A stretch of DNA of 64,000 nucleotides from Taiwanofungus camphoratus (lineage: Eukaryota > Basidiomycota > Agaricomycetes > Polyporales > Taiwanofungaceae): assembly GCA_003999685.1 (NCBI GenBank), contig CP021223.1, positions 1,736,001-1,800,000 of the forward strand. Direction: 5' to 3'. The notes under the pieces were generated by a model. That model ran no database searches and was not told the DNA's origin. It was given only the letters and a program-made list of their open reading frames with translations. Positions 23,731 to 35,271 of this stretch are shown one piece after another. The number at the start of each line of letters is the position of its first letter. Position 1 is the first letter of the stretch. The position numbers and the translations under genes are program-made.

Positions 23731-24648
23731 TCAAATTGCCTTCATTTTTCCTGTTCTCTTTGAGGCAAGTTCAGGAAAAATGCTTCCATCGTACACGCGT
23801 CGGACGTCTTCTTGCCTTACTATGCCATCTTCAGGCCAGAGCAAAAGGTAGAGTGAAAGCCCTGTGAGAGTTGTAGTTAAGTATAGCGAAAGGAAAAAAG
23901 AGTAGCCAGACTTGCATTCGAAGAAGGCGCCGAACCACCCAATCGGATCTAACAAGACTCTTTGGCCTTTGAGAGCATCCCAGATATCCTCTTTTGTCAG
24001 TCCATGCTTACCACCCCCGTATTTGGAGAACACGTCTTCGAACCTGGATATCCGAACAGACGTAAATCCAGGTGGAAAGGAGAGAAGGATAGATGAGCGT
24101 GCTTTTGCGGGACGAATCTTCCCTCATTATCATATACCCCCATGTCGCTTCCATGCTTTGCTTTGTGTATGTTGCTCAGGAATACACGGAAGAACGGATC
24201 GGGAAAAAGTCCAGGGCAAGTGGGGTAAGAGAAATTGGAGTGTATGATGAGGACGGCGAACACGCTGATGAGGAGGTTGAAGCCGAGATCCCGGAAGCCG
24301 CGGAATGTATCAAGAGGCCAGACCACACCATCATTGTCTGGATCAAAAAATTCGCAGTGCTGCTGGAGAACTGTTTGGTGTGGGTGTTCTGACGCCCAGT
24401 TGTTAGTTTGAGTGCCGTCCGGGGTGGTAACCGAGGGCGCGATGTTCGCACGTGCGGTTCCTAGGGAGTACAGTACCCAGTCACAAAGTAGTCAATAGAT
24501 TAATGTTAGAGCACGTCAAGCATCACACACCAGGATTTTGAAGCTGGTTGTTCTGAATGGAGGACGGATTGTAGGGTGGCCTTTCGCGGGTGACCGGAAC
24601 TTGCTTAACAAACGTCTGGTGTTGTTTGCCGGGGCTAGAGTCCAACAT
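23731..24648 (-). CDS. Caleosin (lipid-droplet Ca2+-binding heme peroxygenase family)
   Basis: Four exons on the minus strand: 24648-24531, 24460-24103, 24043-23916, 23861-23731 (244 residues). Caleosin architecture: LQQHCEFFDPDNDGVVWPLD gives the first heme His followed by a single EF-hand (DPDNDGVVWPLD). A hydrophobic segment with a proline-containing turn follows (FAVLIIHSNFSYPTCPGLFP). Then come KAKHGSD with the second conserved His, FEDVFSKYG, and the C-terminal block FFEW...LLLWPEDG. Family members sit on lipid droplets or ER and can act as peroxygenases on fatty-acid hydroperoxides. Introns 2 (24044-24102) and 3 (23862-23915) both need GC donors (GCACGC, GCAAGT); the protein reads correctly only with them. 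Confidence 0.9.
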
Positions 24649-24944
24649 AATAACGTCGGCTTGGAGGGTGTCCGGGAGTAAATTAGACAAGAGGATACTG
24701 GGTATGGTAGGCAAAAACGACGTCTATGCGCTTTGCTTTAGAGATTGAACGTTAACGTTGATCTTCCGGGGTTAGAATGGTCGATCAATCGTCATGGGCT
24801 CTCCTGTCCGGACTTCTAAATTGTCCCCGGATGGGCGCAGTCCAAATAAGTAAGAGGCGCGCCATGACAAGCGCTTATTCTGCCGCCTCAGACGGAACAT
24901 ACAGTCTTCTCGCTATTGCTGCGCGCAGGCCTTCGGGAGGCACT
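24649..24944. other. Short divergent promoter
   Basis: About 300 bp shared by caleosin (-) and the Cys-rich membrane protein (+). Confidence 0.5.
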
Positions 24945-26353
24945 ATGCTTCCACATCTAAGCCTAGTTTTATTTCTTTTGATGTATTATGGCGTTGAGGC
25001 GGGCAGCGTAGGCCACGGTGGCAATTGCTCGATTGGCAATCAGCGGCTCCAACTCGGCACCTACCAGTTCCAGACGGACTGCGACTCGATGACCTATTGT
25101 ACAGAGTCTGGCTATTGCGAACGGAGAGGATGCAGGAGGGACGATTTCCCGTTTGGCTACCCCGAGGGCGCGGATCTGCCGCCCAAGTGCGGCCCCGGAT
25201 ATTTCTGCCCGGACGAAGAAGATCAATGCTTACCTATGTTGGCCGTGGGCAGCCCGTGCCAGTTCAACAGGGATGGTAAGTCCAACGCCAAACTCGCACG
25301 AAGCTACCAAGTTGCTTCATGCCTCCATAGATCAGTGTGAGGGTCCTCCAAATTATAAGGAGCTCGCGGACAGAAACGGCCATGGCCTCAATGTCAACGG
25401 ATCCGTTTGCCTGAACAATGTTTGCATGTATGAGGGACCTGCCTGATCCCTCGTCCTGAAGCACTGATTTCGCGTACCTCAGGTGGGCAAACGCTACTTT
25501 GGGGAAGCCTTGCGAGATTCAAAACACTGCCTATGTCGCCTTCGGTTCAGGAAATGACTTTCCAGATATAGTGTCTCGGTAGGATGTTTTTGTTTCGTGG
25601 AAATTCTGAAAAATGACGAGCTATGAACAGCGGTAACTGTCGAGCGGGATTGTATTGTGATTCACAGCAACTTATGTGCATGCAAACCAAGGATATTGGC
25701 ACAGCGTGTGATGCCGACAAGAAGTCAGTCTCATGGTCCTTTCTCCATTGGAACTGTACTGAAATGTTTTTCAGATGTTCTACGTACAATTGCTTGGCTT
25801 CTGGTGTCTGTGGTGCACGCACGGATACCCCTCACCATGTAGCGCCATGGGTCTATGCAATAGTTGGAATTGGAATCATGGCAGGTGAGCTGGCTCAGAA
25901 GTTTCAAGCTGAAGTTAGTGGTTCAAATGTGATAATAGGGGTAATTGCTACATTGGTTGGCATGTTCTTCATGCACAAGAAGGAGCGCGACGCGGAACGT
26001 GATAAACGTGTACAATACTGGCAGGAACAGGTATTGTATTCCCCCCTGATCTTGTTTCTTCGCTTACCATGGCCCATTTATGTTTTAAGAATGCGCTACG
26101 CCAGAACATCATGAAGATGCAGGAGACAGCACGCAATTCACTACCGTATGTAGCTTCTGGCGGTATTGGTAGCACTGGAAGCACTCTTTTCGGTAGAGAA
26201 ACTACGACGCCCGAGGATCATGTACCCATGCTGCAGGCTACGAGCAAGTCCAGCGGGCTTCGTTATCACGTTTCGGACGACGGACTTCACGGCAGCGACG
26301 AGAGCTTTGTCACACATCGCATCAGTGAAAAGAGGGATTTTGGGAAGTTCTGA
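24945..26353 (+). CDS. Cys-rich single-pass membrane protein, conserved fungal hypothetical
   Basis: Seven exons: 24945-25275, 25331-25427, 25483-25578, 25631-25723, 25775-25884, 25939-26030, 26090-26353 (360 residues). A signal peptide (MLPHLSLVLFLLMYYGVEAG) is followed by a Cys-rich ectodomain with many CxnC pairs (GHGGNCSIGNQ, CTESGYCERRGCRRDDFPFG, CGPGYFCPDEEDQC, NGSVCLNNVC, RAGLYCDSQQLMC, YNCLASGVCG). Then one transmembrane helix (APWVYAIVGIGIMAGVIA...) and a basic cytosolic tail (KKERDAERDKRVQYW). I recall similar proteins in other agaricomycetes but no function. It probably faces the secretory lumen or cell surface. An ATG at 24777 is in frame, but the signal peptide argues for 24945. 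Confidence 0.85.
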
Positions 26354-26772
26354 GGATGTCCCTGACACGCCCTTGAGCGGTGATGTCTGTATGCCTTTAT
26401 CGACTCGTTTCTCTGTCTCATCTATTTGTAGCCGTAGATGGTTTGGCGCGCAATTTCTAGGTTTATATCAGTGTAATTTAGCTACTCGTATGGCTATGAC
26501 CTAGTAGTGTATCATTTTCCCTAGTGTATTTGGTAGAAAATTGATGATTGTATTTTACACACTTCTCTGGCCCTGTCGAAGTATTGAGTCGTGTCGCCCA
26601 TGCGCGCGGGAGGCCTATGCGGATTTACAGCGGACTTCCAATTGTGGCTCACTGGCCAGACTGCGCCGCGGCATATGCATTGTTGAGAACGCGGACCTGC
26701 AGCACGCTACACGACGATTGGCACACACACACACGGTCTTCACTGCATACCACGACCCTAAGTCTTGGAGCC
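26354..26772. other. Intergenic
   Basis: 3' flank of the membrane-protein gene and promoter of the NPF-motif gene. A short CA run (acacacacac) occurs near 26725. Confidence 0.5.
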
Positions 26773-27806
26773 ATGAGCTCTCCAGCGCCTCTGCCCTTTT
26801 TACCACCTTCGCCGGTCGAAGAAGATATCAGCCGAGCAGGTGCATGGACCGAGGAACGGATTTCTGGTGGAAGCAGTGGCAGCACTGCACGAAGAGGGAA
26901 GGAAAAAGAGGCTGCACAAGGAACATCTCATGGTGAAGAGGGGGACGAGGATGATTTTGAGGAGGACGATCCGGGCGTGGACGAATACCCTCCGACGAAG
27001 GACGAAGAGGCAGAAGCGCGGCGAATAGAAGAGGTAAGCCTTGCTCTCATTGTAGCTGAAATGTCATTTGCAGCCTGCTATAACTATGTTCTGATATCCA
27101 GAACCTACGGCGCTGGGAAATCGCTGAGCGAGAGCGGCGGAAAGCCGCTCGCGAGTCCGCAGCATCTGGGAGTGGCGGCGGCCCTTCGCTCGTTACTGAC
27201 ATTACACGAAGAGCAAGTCTTCTTTGGCCAAGTAGTCGCGCAAACCAAGTAACTCTTGGTGGTGTAGGTGCACATCATGCACTGAGGACCACCGAAGACG
27301 CAGTACCACTAGACGATATCGAAGGCAATCCCCCACTATCCCCGACACCCTCCCCGGAACCCGGCACAAACCCGTTTACAACTCCCAACGCTTCTACCAC
27401 CTCACTTAATGACCCCTCTCAATCTGCCATCATGACCGCCTCGTCTTCTGTGAACCCCTTTGACAGTGATGTCCCGTCTTCGAACGGCGCCGCACTGGAA
27501 GTGTCTATATCTTCCTCGAAACCGCCCCCACCACCCCAGCCCCTGAATCTTCCCCGCCCGCGTAGCCCGCCACCCAGAACCGAGACTCCACATGCGGATC
27601 GGCCGCCAGAACCAGTACCTCCCCCTACAATAGCTCCTCCACCACTCGAGGAAGACCCCAAACCAACACGATGGTGGACGGAGTGGCTATGTGGCTGTAG
27701 CGAGGGTTCAGATCGAGGAGGCGACCATCAGGTGAGCCATCTTCGTTTGAATCCACTGTGTTACCTGACTGTCTCCCAGGCTGGCCGCACAAATCCGTTT
27801 GAGTAG
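26773..27806 (+). CDS. Disordered protein with NPF motifs, conserved hypothetical
   Basis: Three exons: 26773-27033, 27102-27731, 27780-27806 (305 residues); the last exon codes only AGRTNPFE. The protein is largely Pro/Ser/Glu-rich and disordered. It contains NPF-type motifs (TNPFTTP, VNPFDSD and the terminal NPFE), a short helix-prone NLRRWEIAERERRKAARES and a conserved-looking Trp/Cys patch WWTEWLCGCSEG near the C-terminus. NPF motifs are ligands of EH domains in endocytic adaptors, so a role in membrane traffic is possible. That is inference from the motif only. No catalytic domain is visible. Confidence 0.75.
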
Positions 27807-28113
27807 TCTGGCCCCCGCTGATTTTGTCGTTCATTGGTGATTCGTCTTTCCGACATTCTTTCCGACATCATAGGACTTTCATAGTGTAGCCATCTCTTAC
27901 TGGAACCATCTTGCAGCTCTTGTGTGGTGAAGCCGCAATCTGCCCTACATGCTATATACTCATCACGCTAGGACACTACGGGTATATCGGATATGACCAC
28001 TTGCGGTCTTGCACATTCTGCCTGCTATCGTAAGTTTGGAATCGTTCTTATGGGACCTCAGTCGGACACGATGTACGCGTACAATCATACCCGCGTTGAT
28101 TCTCTATCTGCAG
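27807..28113. other. 3' flanks of convergent genes
   Basis: Between the NPF-motif gene (+) and the HeLo-like gene (-); nothing recognised. Confidence 0.45.
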
Positions 28114-30173
28114 CTAAATTACGTGTGCTCGACCTTCACTCTCATCTGCACCTTGATCGTCATCCTCTTTGCTCAATTCCGACTCCGGATTCACGCCCGG
28201 ATGTATCGCGTCTTCTTTATCCTTGTATCTTCGACTTTCTGAGGCACTGGTCTCGGGACGCGCAATAAGGATTACGCGTTGCAGGTTCATGCCGACGACG
28301 TTGCGGCCGTCAGACTGCTTGCGGATATTGACGGTGAAAAACACCGTAATCGCGGATCCGTTAGGAATCTCTTCTTTCCGATCCAGAAGCCGCAGCTTGT
28401 TGACGCGGTGCATATTGATGACCATGGTGCCGTCGTGAGCGGGTACTATATGGTTGAATGAAGCCTGATTAACATACACTCTGACTTCAGACCTTTGAGG
28501 CTACATACTGTCGGCATCTCACGGCAATTAAGGCTTGAACGCAGCTTGTTTGTGTTCTGACAAGTACACAAAGTACGCGAAAATTCATGCTTTTTGCCGG
28601 GGAAGTGATGCTAGATTTTGACCCGAACGACTGAGGTACTTGTGCTGATTCTGTGGCTAGTCAACAGTCATCCCAAGAACGGCAACGGAAATCCAAGCAT
28701 GCTTACCATTCTTTCGTACATACGTGGAAAAAGTGACGCCCGGTCGAAAAGTATGAAAATATAACGTTCGGCACTTGCGTACGGCACCAATGACCGAGAT
28801 AGCCCGCTCCCAGATCACATCTGCAATTTGAACACAAACTTGTCGCGATCTTTCGCCGCTAAATAGACCGCTATGAGTTGTTGTACCGACAAGGTAGAAT
28901 GTTCTTGCTTTCACAGGAATGTTTGTAGTGACGAGAGACAGATATGGTAGACCGCTTAGGCCACGGCCATTGGTACTCATTAGATCGTCGGGGTCCACGG
29001 TTGCAAGATTTACATACGAACGCTTGTACGAGCACGTCGCGAGTCGAGTCAGGCGGCTGCACATAAAGACGACATATGCTTATTGCGATTGATACCGGGG
29101 TGAATAACACAACGCATACCTTAATATGTCTTGACTAAGAAAACAAGCGCCTAGGGAAACCGTCTGGACATGCACCCTCCTGTTGTCCTTGTTCACTTCT
29201 AGCGCCTCGCACCGTGGCAGAGAACGCAGACATTCCATATATCTGACTCTGAAAACTGTGAGGATTGTATGCATAAATTCAAATCCATCACTTACGGTGA
29301 CATATCTAGCAACACCGGTCTAGTTTGAGTCGACACTTAGTCGCTAACCTGGAATATCTCAAATAAGATGTGCTACGAACCCGCATTCTATTCTTGAAGA
29401 TTGAAGCGTTGTGCTTGAAGATTGACTGGTCATGTCATCAGCGGGCTTTAGAGTCACAAAAACAAGGAGTCGATTTTCTGCAGACATACTGCATGATATC
29501 CTGTGACCTTGGCCGCTCGTGAATCTGCTTTGTAAGAAGCTCAAAGCAATTGGACATTCCTTCGAGGCGTTTGGACAATTCTTCGAGGCTTTTGGATATC
29601 ACTTTATGGTTCAGATCCATGTTATACCGTAAATTGATATGACCACTTGTCTGCATATGGCATTCAGAAGCTCCGAGAACCCAACTGTATGTAGACCTGT
29701 ACATGCCTCGGATCTTTCCCGGGCATTGTCTAATTTCCGTGTTAGCTGGTCAAGATCCCCTGCAATCCTAGACTTGTGAAACACTTGTTTATACCATCGC
29801 TGACTAGTCATCAGCAAGACCTTGCTGTGGACGCACTCCAACACTTTCATAGGGTACCATAAGGACAGTAACGGACCATACGAACCTCACCGAATAGGAC
29901 ACTTACCCTAGGTCGTTGATATCTTTCAGCAATGTTGTGTGCAGGTCCTCCTCGTTCATGCCATTCGTTGCATCAATGACTGCCAAAATAATACTGCCCG
30001 CTCGTTGTGCAAGCGCTAGACACCGATCCTTGTTATGCTTGACATCCTGATGTGCATCTATCAGTGCTTGTTAGACATCGTCGACAGAAAACCATTACAT
30101 CAACAAGCTTAACGATCTCTGATGCAGAGCGAACCAATGGTGCGAGCAAAGGTATAATCGTTCCAGCCTCCAT
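28114..30173 (-). CDS. HeLo/MLKL-N-like multi-exon gene with unrecognised C-terminal region
   Basis: Minus strand. First exon 30173-30099, second 30046-29907, third from 29824. Later exons are legible around 29640-29500, 29430-29350, 29310-29290, 29250-29125, 29064-28720 and 28479-28114, with some junctions uncertain. The N-terminus (LLAPLVRSASEIVKLV, HNKDRCLALAQRAGSIILA, LLKDINDL) matches the four-helix pattern of fungal MLKL-N/HeLo-like domains. A coiled stretch follows (SKSLEELSKRLEGMSNCFEL). The C-terminal region (DPDDLMSTNGRGLSGLPYLS, TFYLVGTTTHSGLFSGERSR, RTLYFHTFRPGVTFSTYVRK) is not one I can name. In fungi such N-domains occur in membrane-acting cell-death and NLR-associated proteins. 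The final exon may be a separate gene, and partial decay is possible. Confidence 0.5.
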
Positions 30174-30769
30174 TGCCACCCGCAGATTAGAGTCTGGTTA
30201 GGCATCTTAAAGCACTGCGGAATGAACAGACCAACGAAAGCATTGCAACAGCCATAGCTTTGCTTGTTTATTTGGTTTTTAGGGGAATAGCACGGCTTCA
30301 CTAAGCAAGGCAAGGTTAGAGCAGAAGGCTAGAGGCAGTAAACGTATCCTACGTTGTCGCCTCTTGGACACCACTATAATACTACATCAAGCGGGAAAGC
30401 TACCAGAAACACAGAACGCACTCGCTTCACCATCTGAATACGTACCTGAATCGATAGCGGTCTGAATTCCGATTCTGCATGTAAAATCCTGTCAAGGTGA
30501 TGCCCGCCCGGTATTCCACCTCGATGATTTCCAACGTGTATCAGTAACGCATCACACGGGGCTTGATCGATCTGGGCCAGACTGCAATACTTGTCGCACG
30601 ACTGAAAGTCGCCGGTAAGATCCTGGGGCCAGAAGTCGACCCACACGGCGTCTTAAATCCAGGGCCTCAAAAGTCGTTCATCGAGATGTGGGCAAGTCAA
30701 AATTACATCGACTATGGGCGCAGAACAGAACAAGACGGGGCTAAACGACTAGCAAGATCAAGAGCAGAA
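30174..30769. other. Intergenic, one unassigned open stretch
   Basis: Upstream of the HeLo-like gene and downstream of SSL1. A minus-strand frame (30646-30374) reads plausibly as protein (LIHVGNHRGGIPGGHHLD) but has no start, splice partners or family I recognise, so I do not call it. Confidence 0.4.
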
Positions 30770-32477
30770 CTACTTTCCACAGCCTGGGCAGCAATGAACA
30801 ACGTCGTGCACAAACACATCGCAGTCCGTGCAGAAGTCATTGTGGCAATCCGGACATCGATAGCGACTAAGCGGGCTCATGCCTTCGCTTGCGGTGTTAG
30901 TTATAGTCTGCAGTGTGGTTTTGAACACAAGCGCACAGCCGTGGCAGCTCGAGCTCGGATTCGCCGTGTCCTCAAGTGACATGCTAGAATCAGATGCCAA
31001 GTCATGAGTACGGCATGCACAGGATGTCAACACAGAAGAATACATACACAGCTTGGTATGGCTTGACGGGGAACAGATGGTGGTAGCTCCGCGCCAGATG
31101 AGGCGAGCTCACTATCATCAGCCCGCAGATGTCACAGTCCGTGGGAACGTCGCAGACCTTCGCGAGACAACGAGGGCACAGGAAGCCCTCGCTCCGCAGC
31201 TGCGAGTGGCACACGCACAGGCTCGGCGGGGACGTGTCTGGGAGGCGCGTGGGGAAGCCCATCATCATGAGGTCCGCGGCAGGGTTCGCAGGTGGACCGC
31301 CGGCGGCACGCGAGACGGCGCGCTGCGCGGGCGGGGGGATGAGCTCGAAGAGGAGGTCCTTGAAGTGCCCCTCGTTAAGCGCGACGCCAAACTGGCCTAC
31401 CTTGGTGAAGATGAGGACGCGTCTGTCTGCAGGGCAAGAGAGGCTGCCACCCACCGCCGGTTTTCTCGCAGAGCTCGCGGCAGATCTTCATCTCGGCTGC
31501 GAGCGCGACGATTGAGATGCGGATTCGGTCCTTGACGCATTCGTCCAGGGTATCGTGGATGTTCCCAGGATCGCAGGTTGTCAGTGAGCCGAAGATGATC
31601 AGGATCTCGCGCGACGAATGTGTGGGTAGATGACTTCGCTTGTGAGACGAGGTGTATCAGAAACTGCAAGTGCTCCTACCTCATACTGCTCCGCGCCATT
31701 TCAATTGCATTTTGCAGACTAGGCTCTCCGTTTGGCTCCAACTTATGCCTTTCAGAGATAGCCCTCAGCACTTCTTGAGGATTTCCTGATCATTTTAATA
31801 CAAATGGTGAGCCCAATTAGCACGAGTATAGAACAGGTAAGGGTAGACACACCAGACATTTCTCCTATTCGCTCACCAAGACCGCCCCTCATTCCCACTA
31901 TGCCTATCTGCCCCAGCGGGTTCTGGTCAAACCATTCTGTGATAAACTCACGCGCGTATTGCAGAGTGAGGTCAAACCGAGTCGGCCGCATATCACGATC
32001 CATCATGGCGGATGAGAGGTCCAGCAGCAGGACCAGGTGGCGGATGATAGTCCGGCGGATGGCAGCAGCGGGAGCCAGCAGACTACCATTCACACCACCT
32101 GTGAGCAGCAAGCGGATATTGGTGAGAAGGGAGGAAACTTACCGCCTCCGTCTGCCCCGAGCGATGAGGTCCTCCACAGCGCCCTGCAGGCTGCCTGCTT
32201 CATCCTCCTGTACAGTATCCCATGAACGCGTATATGAAGCTTCCCATGCATACGGTTGCTTTTAAAATAAGATGTATCTGTGTTAAAATGTTACATGGCT
32301 AGGACCCCGGTTTGAACCGACCTCTTTGGCTTTTGCCTTGCCTTTGTCTTTCTTACGGCGGTCGATTGCTTTCCCTTTTCCTTTTCCCTTCACGCGCCCG
32401 CTCTCGTCGTCAAATATCGACACGTCCGAGTCGGACTCGTCGTCGATGAAAGTTCCCTCCGTGCGCCGGGGAGGCAT
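30770..32477 (-). CDS. SSL1: TFIIH core subunit Ssl1 (p44/GTF2H2)
   Basis: Seven exons on the minus strand: 32477-32322, 32258-32143, 32082-31853, 31785-31680, 31633-31455, 31396-31048, 30983-30770 (449 residues). A lysine-rich head is followed by [18 protein letters not shown]. Then a von Willebrand A-like domain ([54 protein letters not shown]), the C4 zinc region ([26 protein letters not shown]) and the C-terminal C4/RING-like finger ([27 protein letters not shown]). Ssl1 stabilises and activates the XPD helicase in TFIIH for transcription initiation and nucleotide-excision repair. Length and domain order are normal. Three acceptors were chosen by phase, for example AATGGTAG before 32082. 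Confidence 0.93.
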
Positions 32478-33445
32478 TTTGCTTGAGTGAGTTGACAGGA
32501 AGGTATTGTAATGGCCAGGCAATTAGTGACTTTTGCGATCGAGCTCAGCACCAAGTCAATTAAATAGTGAAAAGCGTGACCTTGGCGAATGACATGAGAT
32601 GGAAATTCTAGGACTCAGTCAATGCCACATTCGGAGAAGGTCTTGGAGACTCGGCTGGTACGGGATCTGTACCACGCGAGCAGCACGTGGGCCGACGCGT
32701 GCTTCCCCGCCCTCAATCGACCAGATGGAAATTATCGAGATCGTGCACTGTGGCTACGAGAAGCTGTTTTTGACTACCCAAGGTGCATTTTAAAGCTGAG
32801 TCCAGGCAGCATGCCGCGATGTACCTCGTGTATATTACTAGGACTATGTTGTGATTGTTACTCATCGATGTCCAGTGAGTCTCGCTCTTTGCCTGGTTCA
32901 AACACATTCAGCAACAATTCTAAATTTACGCCTCTCAAACTAGTAGGTCGATGCATTTGTTGCTTGTTCTCAGGCAGACACGGCCACGGCACCGCTGTCT
33001 GCTCTTTAATCGAATGGTGCTCCTCAGTGTGTTCTTCGCAACTTCTAGTATATATTCCAAGACGTCAGCTCTTAACATCACCACGTTCGTCCACTCTAGC
33101 TTATGCTATTGTCCCGGGGAACGACATGCAATTGAATGTGCTTACCAGAAACCCACCCGGGTAATGACTGGTCACTCGTGCGCATGTCCTCCACGAGACC
33201 TCACTGTTCCTCGGGGTCATCGATCAGAGCGTCCAAAGAGGAAGGCAGACTGCCTGATTCAGCAGTTCAACATCCCGAACGGACTCGCTTCTCGCTCCCT
33301 GTCTGTCATGATGCTTGGGTCCGTCGCTGAAATGCGATGGCGACGTCATCAACCCAGCTCTGGAACGGATCGTATATAAGGTGCAGATATCCACAACCGA
33401 CGTCTATCAGATTTCTTCCCCCTCCCCCCACTGCTCGTCGTAGTC
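32478..33445. other. Intergenic, ADH promoter side; no gene called
   Basis: Plus-strand frames near 32622-32800 look weakly coding (TWADACFPALNRPDGNYRD) but neither a family nor a consistent exon chain emerged. The right part is the promoter of the first alcohol dehydrogenase. Confidence 0.4.
33373..33380 (+). promoter_or_regulatory. TATA box of the first ADH gene
   Basis: TATATAAG about 66 bp upstream of ATG 33446, followed by a pyrimidine-rich stretch (CTTCCCCCTCCCCCC) just before the start codon. Typical of a strongly or inducibly expressed fungal gene. Confidence 0.55.
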
Positions 33446-34721
33446 ATGTCTCCCCAGGTTGAATTCAAAGGCTACGCCCTTACAGGTCAGTAACCCTACC
33501 ATCTTCCTTCTCCGAATACAATTTCCGAGTGTCAGTCACCTCACAGATCCCTCCAAATGGAACGAGCTCAAAGTGACCTCCTTCGAGCCGAAGAACTTCA
33601 AGCCAGAGGACGTCGAGATTGCCATTACCCATTGCGGTGTCTGCGGCTCAGACGTGCACTCTCTCATGCAGGGCTGGGGAGAAACCAAGCTTCCCCTCAT
33701 TGCGGGCCACGAGATTGTCGGCAAGGTAATCCGCGTCGGAGACAAAGTCACCGAGTTCAAACCTGGACAAAGAGTTGGTGTTGGTGCGCAGATCGGGAGC
33801 TGCCTCCACTGCAGGGCGTGCAAGGAGGATTTCGAGAATTATTGTCCGAAGCAGATCTCCACCTACGTATGTCTGTGTACCGCCATGACGACGTCCCTAC
33901 TGACTCGCAGCTATTATCGCGCGATTCGTGCAGAACGACGAGTATCCCGACGGCGTGGTAACCCAAGGCGGATATTCCACCGCGATTCGCTCTCACGAGC
34001 GCTTCGTCTTTCCCATTCCGGACGAAATTGACTCCGCACATGCTGCCTCTATGCTATGCGCGGGCCTGACCGTATATTCCCCTCTCAAGACTTACGGTGC
34101 GGGCCCGGGCAAGAAGGTTGGCATCATAGGCATTGGCGGGCTGGGTCATTACGCTCTATTATGGGCAAAGGCCATGGGCGCAGAGGTGTATGCGTTCACA
34201 CATGACAGCAGTAAGATAGAGGACATCAAAAAAATGGGAGCCGATCACATTGTGAACACCTCGAAGAAGGTCTGTTGGGGCCGCCTATCCTCCTTACTCT
34301 CTTCTATTTGACCCGTATCACCACGATTGAATTTTGCCGCCAGAAGGATTTCTTCCAGGATTTTGCTCATGTGTTCGACCTGCTCATCTCGACGCGCGAC
34401 GTGTACGGGCCGGACACGCCGCTCGGCGGGTACCTCTCGATGCTCTTCGTGCACGGGACGCTCATCACGGTCGGGCTGCCGGACGCCGACGACCCGCTGC
34501 CGCAGCTGCATGCGCAGGACTTCGCGCCGAACGGGTGCCTCTTCGGTGGGAGCCACGTCGGGAGTAAAAAGGAGTGCCTGGAGATGCTTGAGCTCGCGAG
34601 GGAGAAGAAGGTGAAGCCCTGGATCGAGGTGTTGCCCATGAAGGATGCAGGAAAGGCACTACTGGATCTGAAGGAGAATCGCGTGAGGTATCGGTATGTG
34701 TTGGAGCAGGATATCAATTGA
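33446..34721 (+). CDS. Zinc alcohol dehydrogenase, cinnamyl-alcohol/ADH6 type (copy 1)
   Basis: Four exons: 33446-33485, 33547-33866, 33934-34269, 34344-34721 (357 residues). Medium-chain dehydrogenase: ITHCGVCGSDVHSL (catalytic zinc Cys), GHEIVGKVIRVGD, structural-zinc cysteines CLHCRACKEDFENYC, NDEYPDGVVTQGGYS and the nucleotide-binding GIGGLGHYALLWAKAMG. The YPDG...TQGGY pattern is that of NADP(H)-dependent cinnamyl-alcohol/aryl-aldehyde reductases (yeast Adh6/Adh7 class). The likely role is reduction of aromatic or aliphatic aldehydes in the cytosol. It is one of a tandem pair with the same four-exon layout; exon 1 is 40 nt and exon 2 is 320 nt in both. Confidence 0.93.
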
Positions 34722-35271
34722 TGTGTTGGCTTCTACGTTTGCCTATATGAACGGTTGTCTAGGTTGGAATCGAGAGGCAGACTATATATTGAGTCTTTCA
34801 GCCTGGCACAAAACAGAGCCAAAGCCAGACCTGGCGAACGCGCAATTAAACAAATTGATACTCAAAGTGGAGACGCCCGTAGGCGCTGTTAATATGATAC
34901 AATGGCACCTCCACGCTGTAAACAGCATGGGGGGCCTCCCCGAGTGTTCGCAGTCGAGGTATCCTAGTAGTATTCCATTCTCGAGAGATCTATACACTTT
35001 ATCGAACCGAATCAGCATGTGGAGAGGGCCCATTTGCAGTGGTCTCCTACAACAATTGGTAGGCTTGCATACGAACTGCATGGCGCCAGCAGCGAGCGAA
35101 ACGCCCAGGTCCAAGAAAGGAAGGCGGTTTGCCTTACCGGGTCATCGACTAAAAGACCGACTTTTCGTTGTTAAGAAAGCTGACGACGTCATAGAGCAGT
35201 CGCACAGGCTAGGATGCATATAAAGGAGACATTCCGTCGCGCAACATCCCCTACGCTCTTTTCTGCCAACC
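34722..35271. other. Intergenic between tandem ADH genes
   Basis: Terminator side of copy 1 and promoter of copy 2. No separate gene recognised. Confidence 0.5.
35219..35224 (+). promoter_or_regulatory. TATA box of the second ADH gene
   Basis: TATAAA 53 bp upstream of ATG 35272, in the same relative place as in copy 1. It suggests that the promoter was carried along in the duplication. Confidence 0.55.

Noticed and set aside
30563-30979. Plus-strand 138-codon frame opposite the SSL1 3' end
   Set aside because: Overlaps the SSL1 zinc-finger exon on the opposite strand and shows no domain or splice logic.
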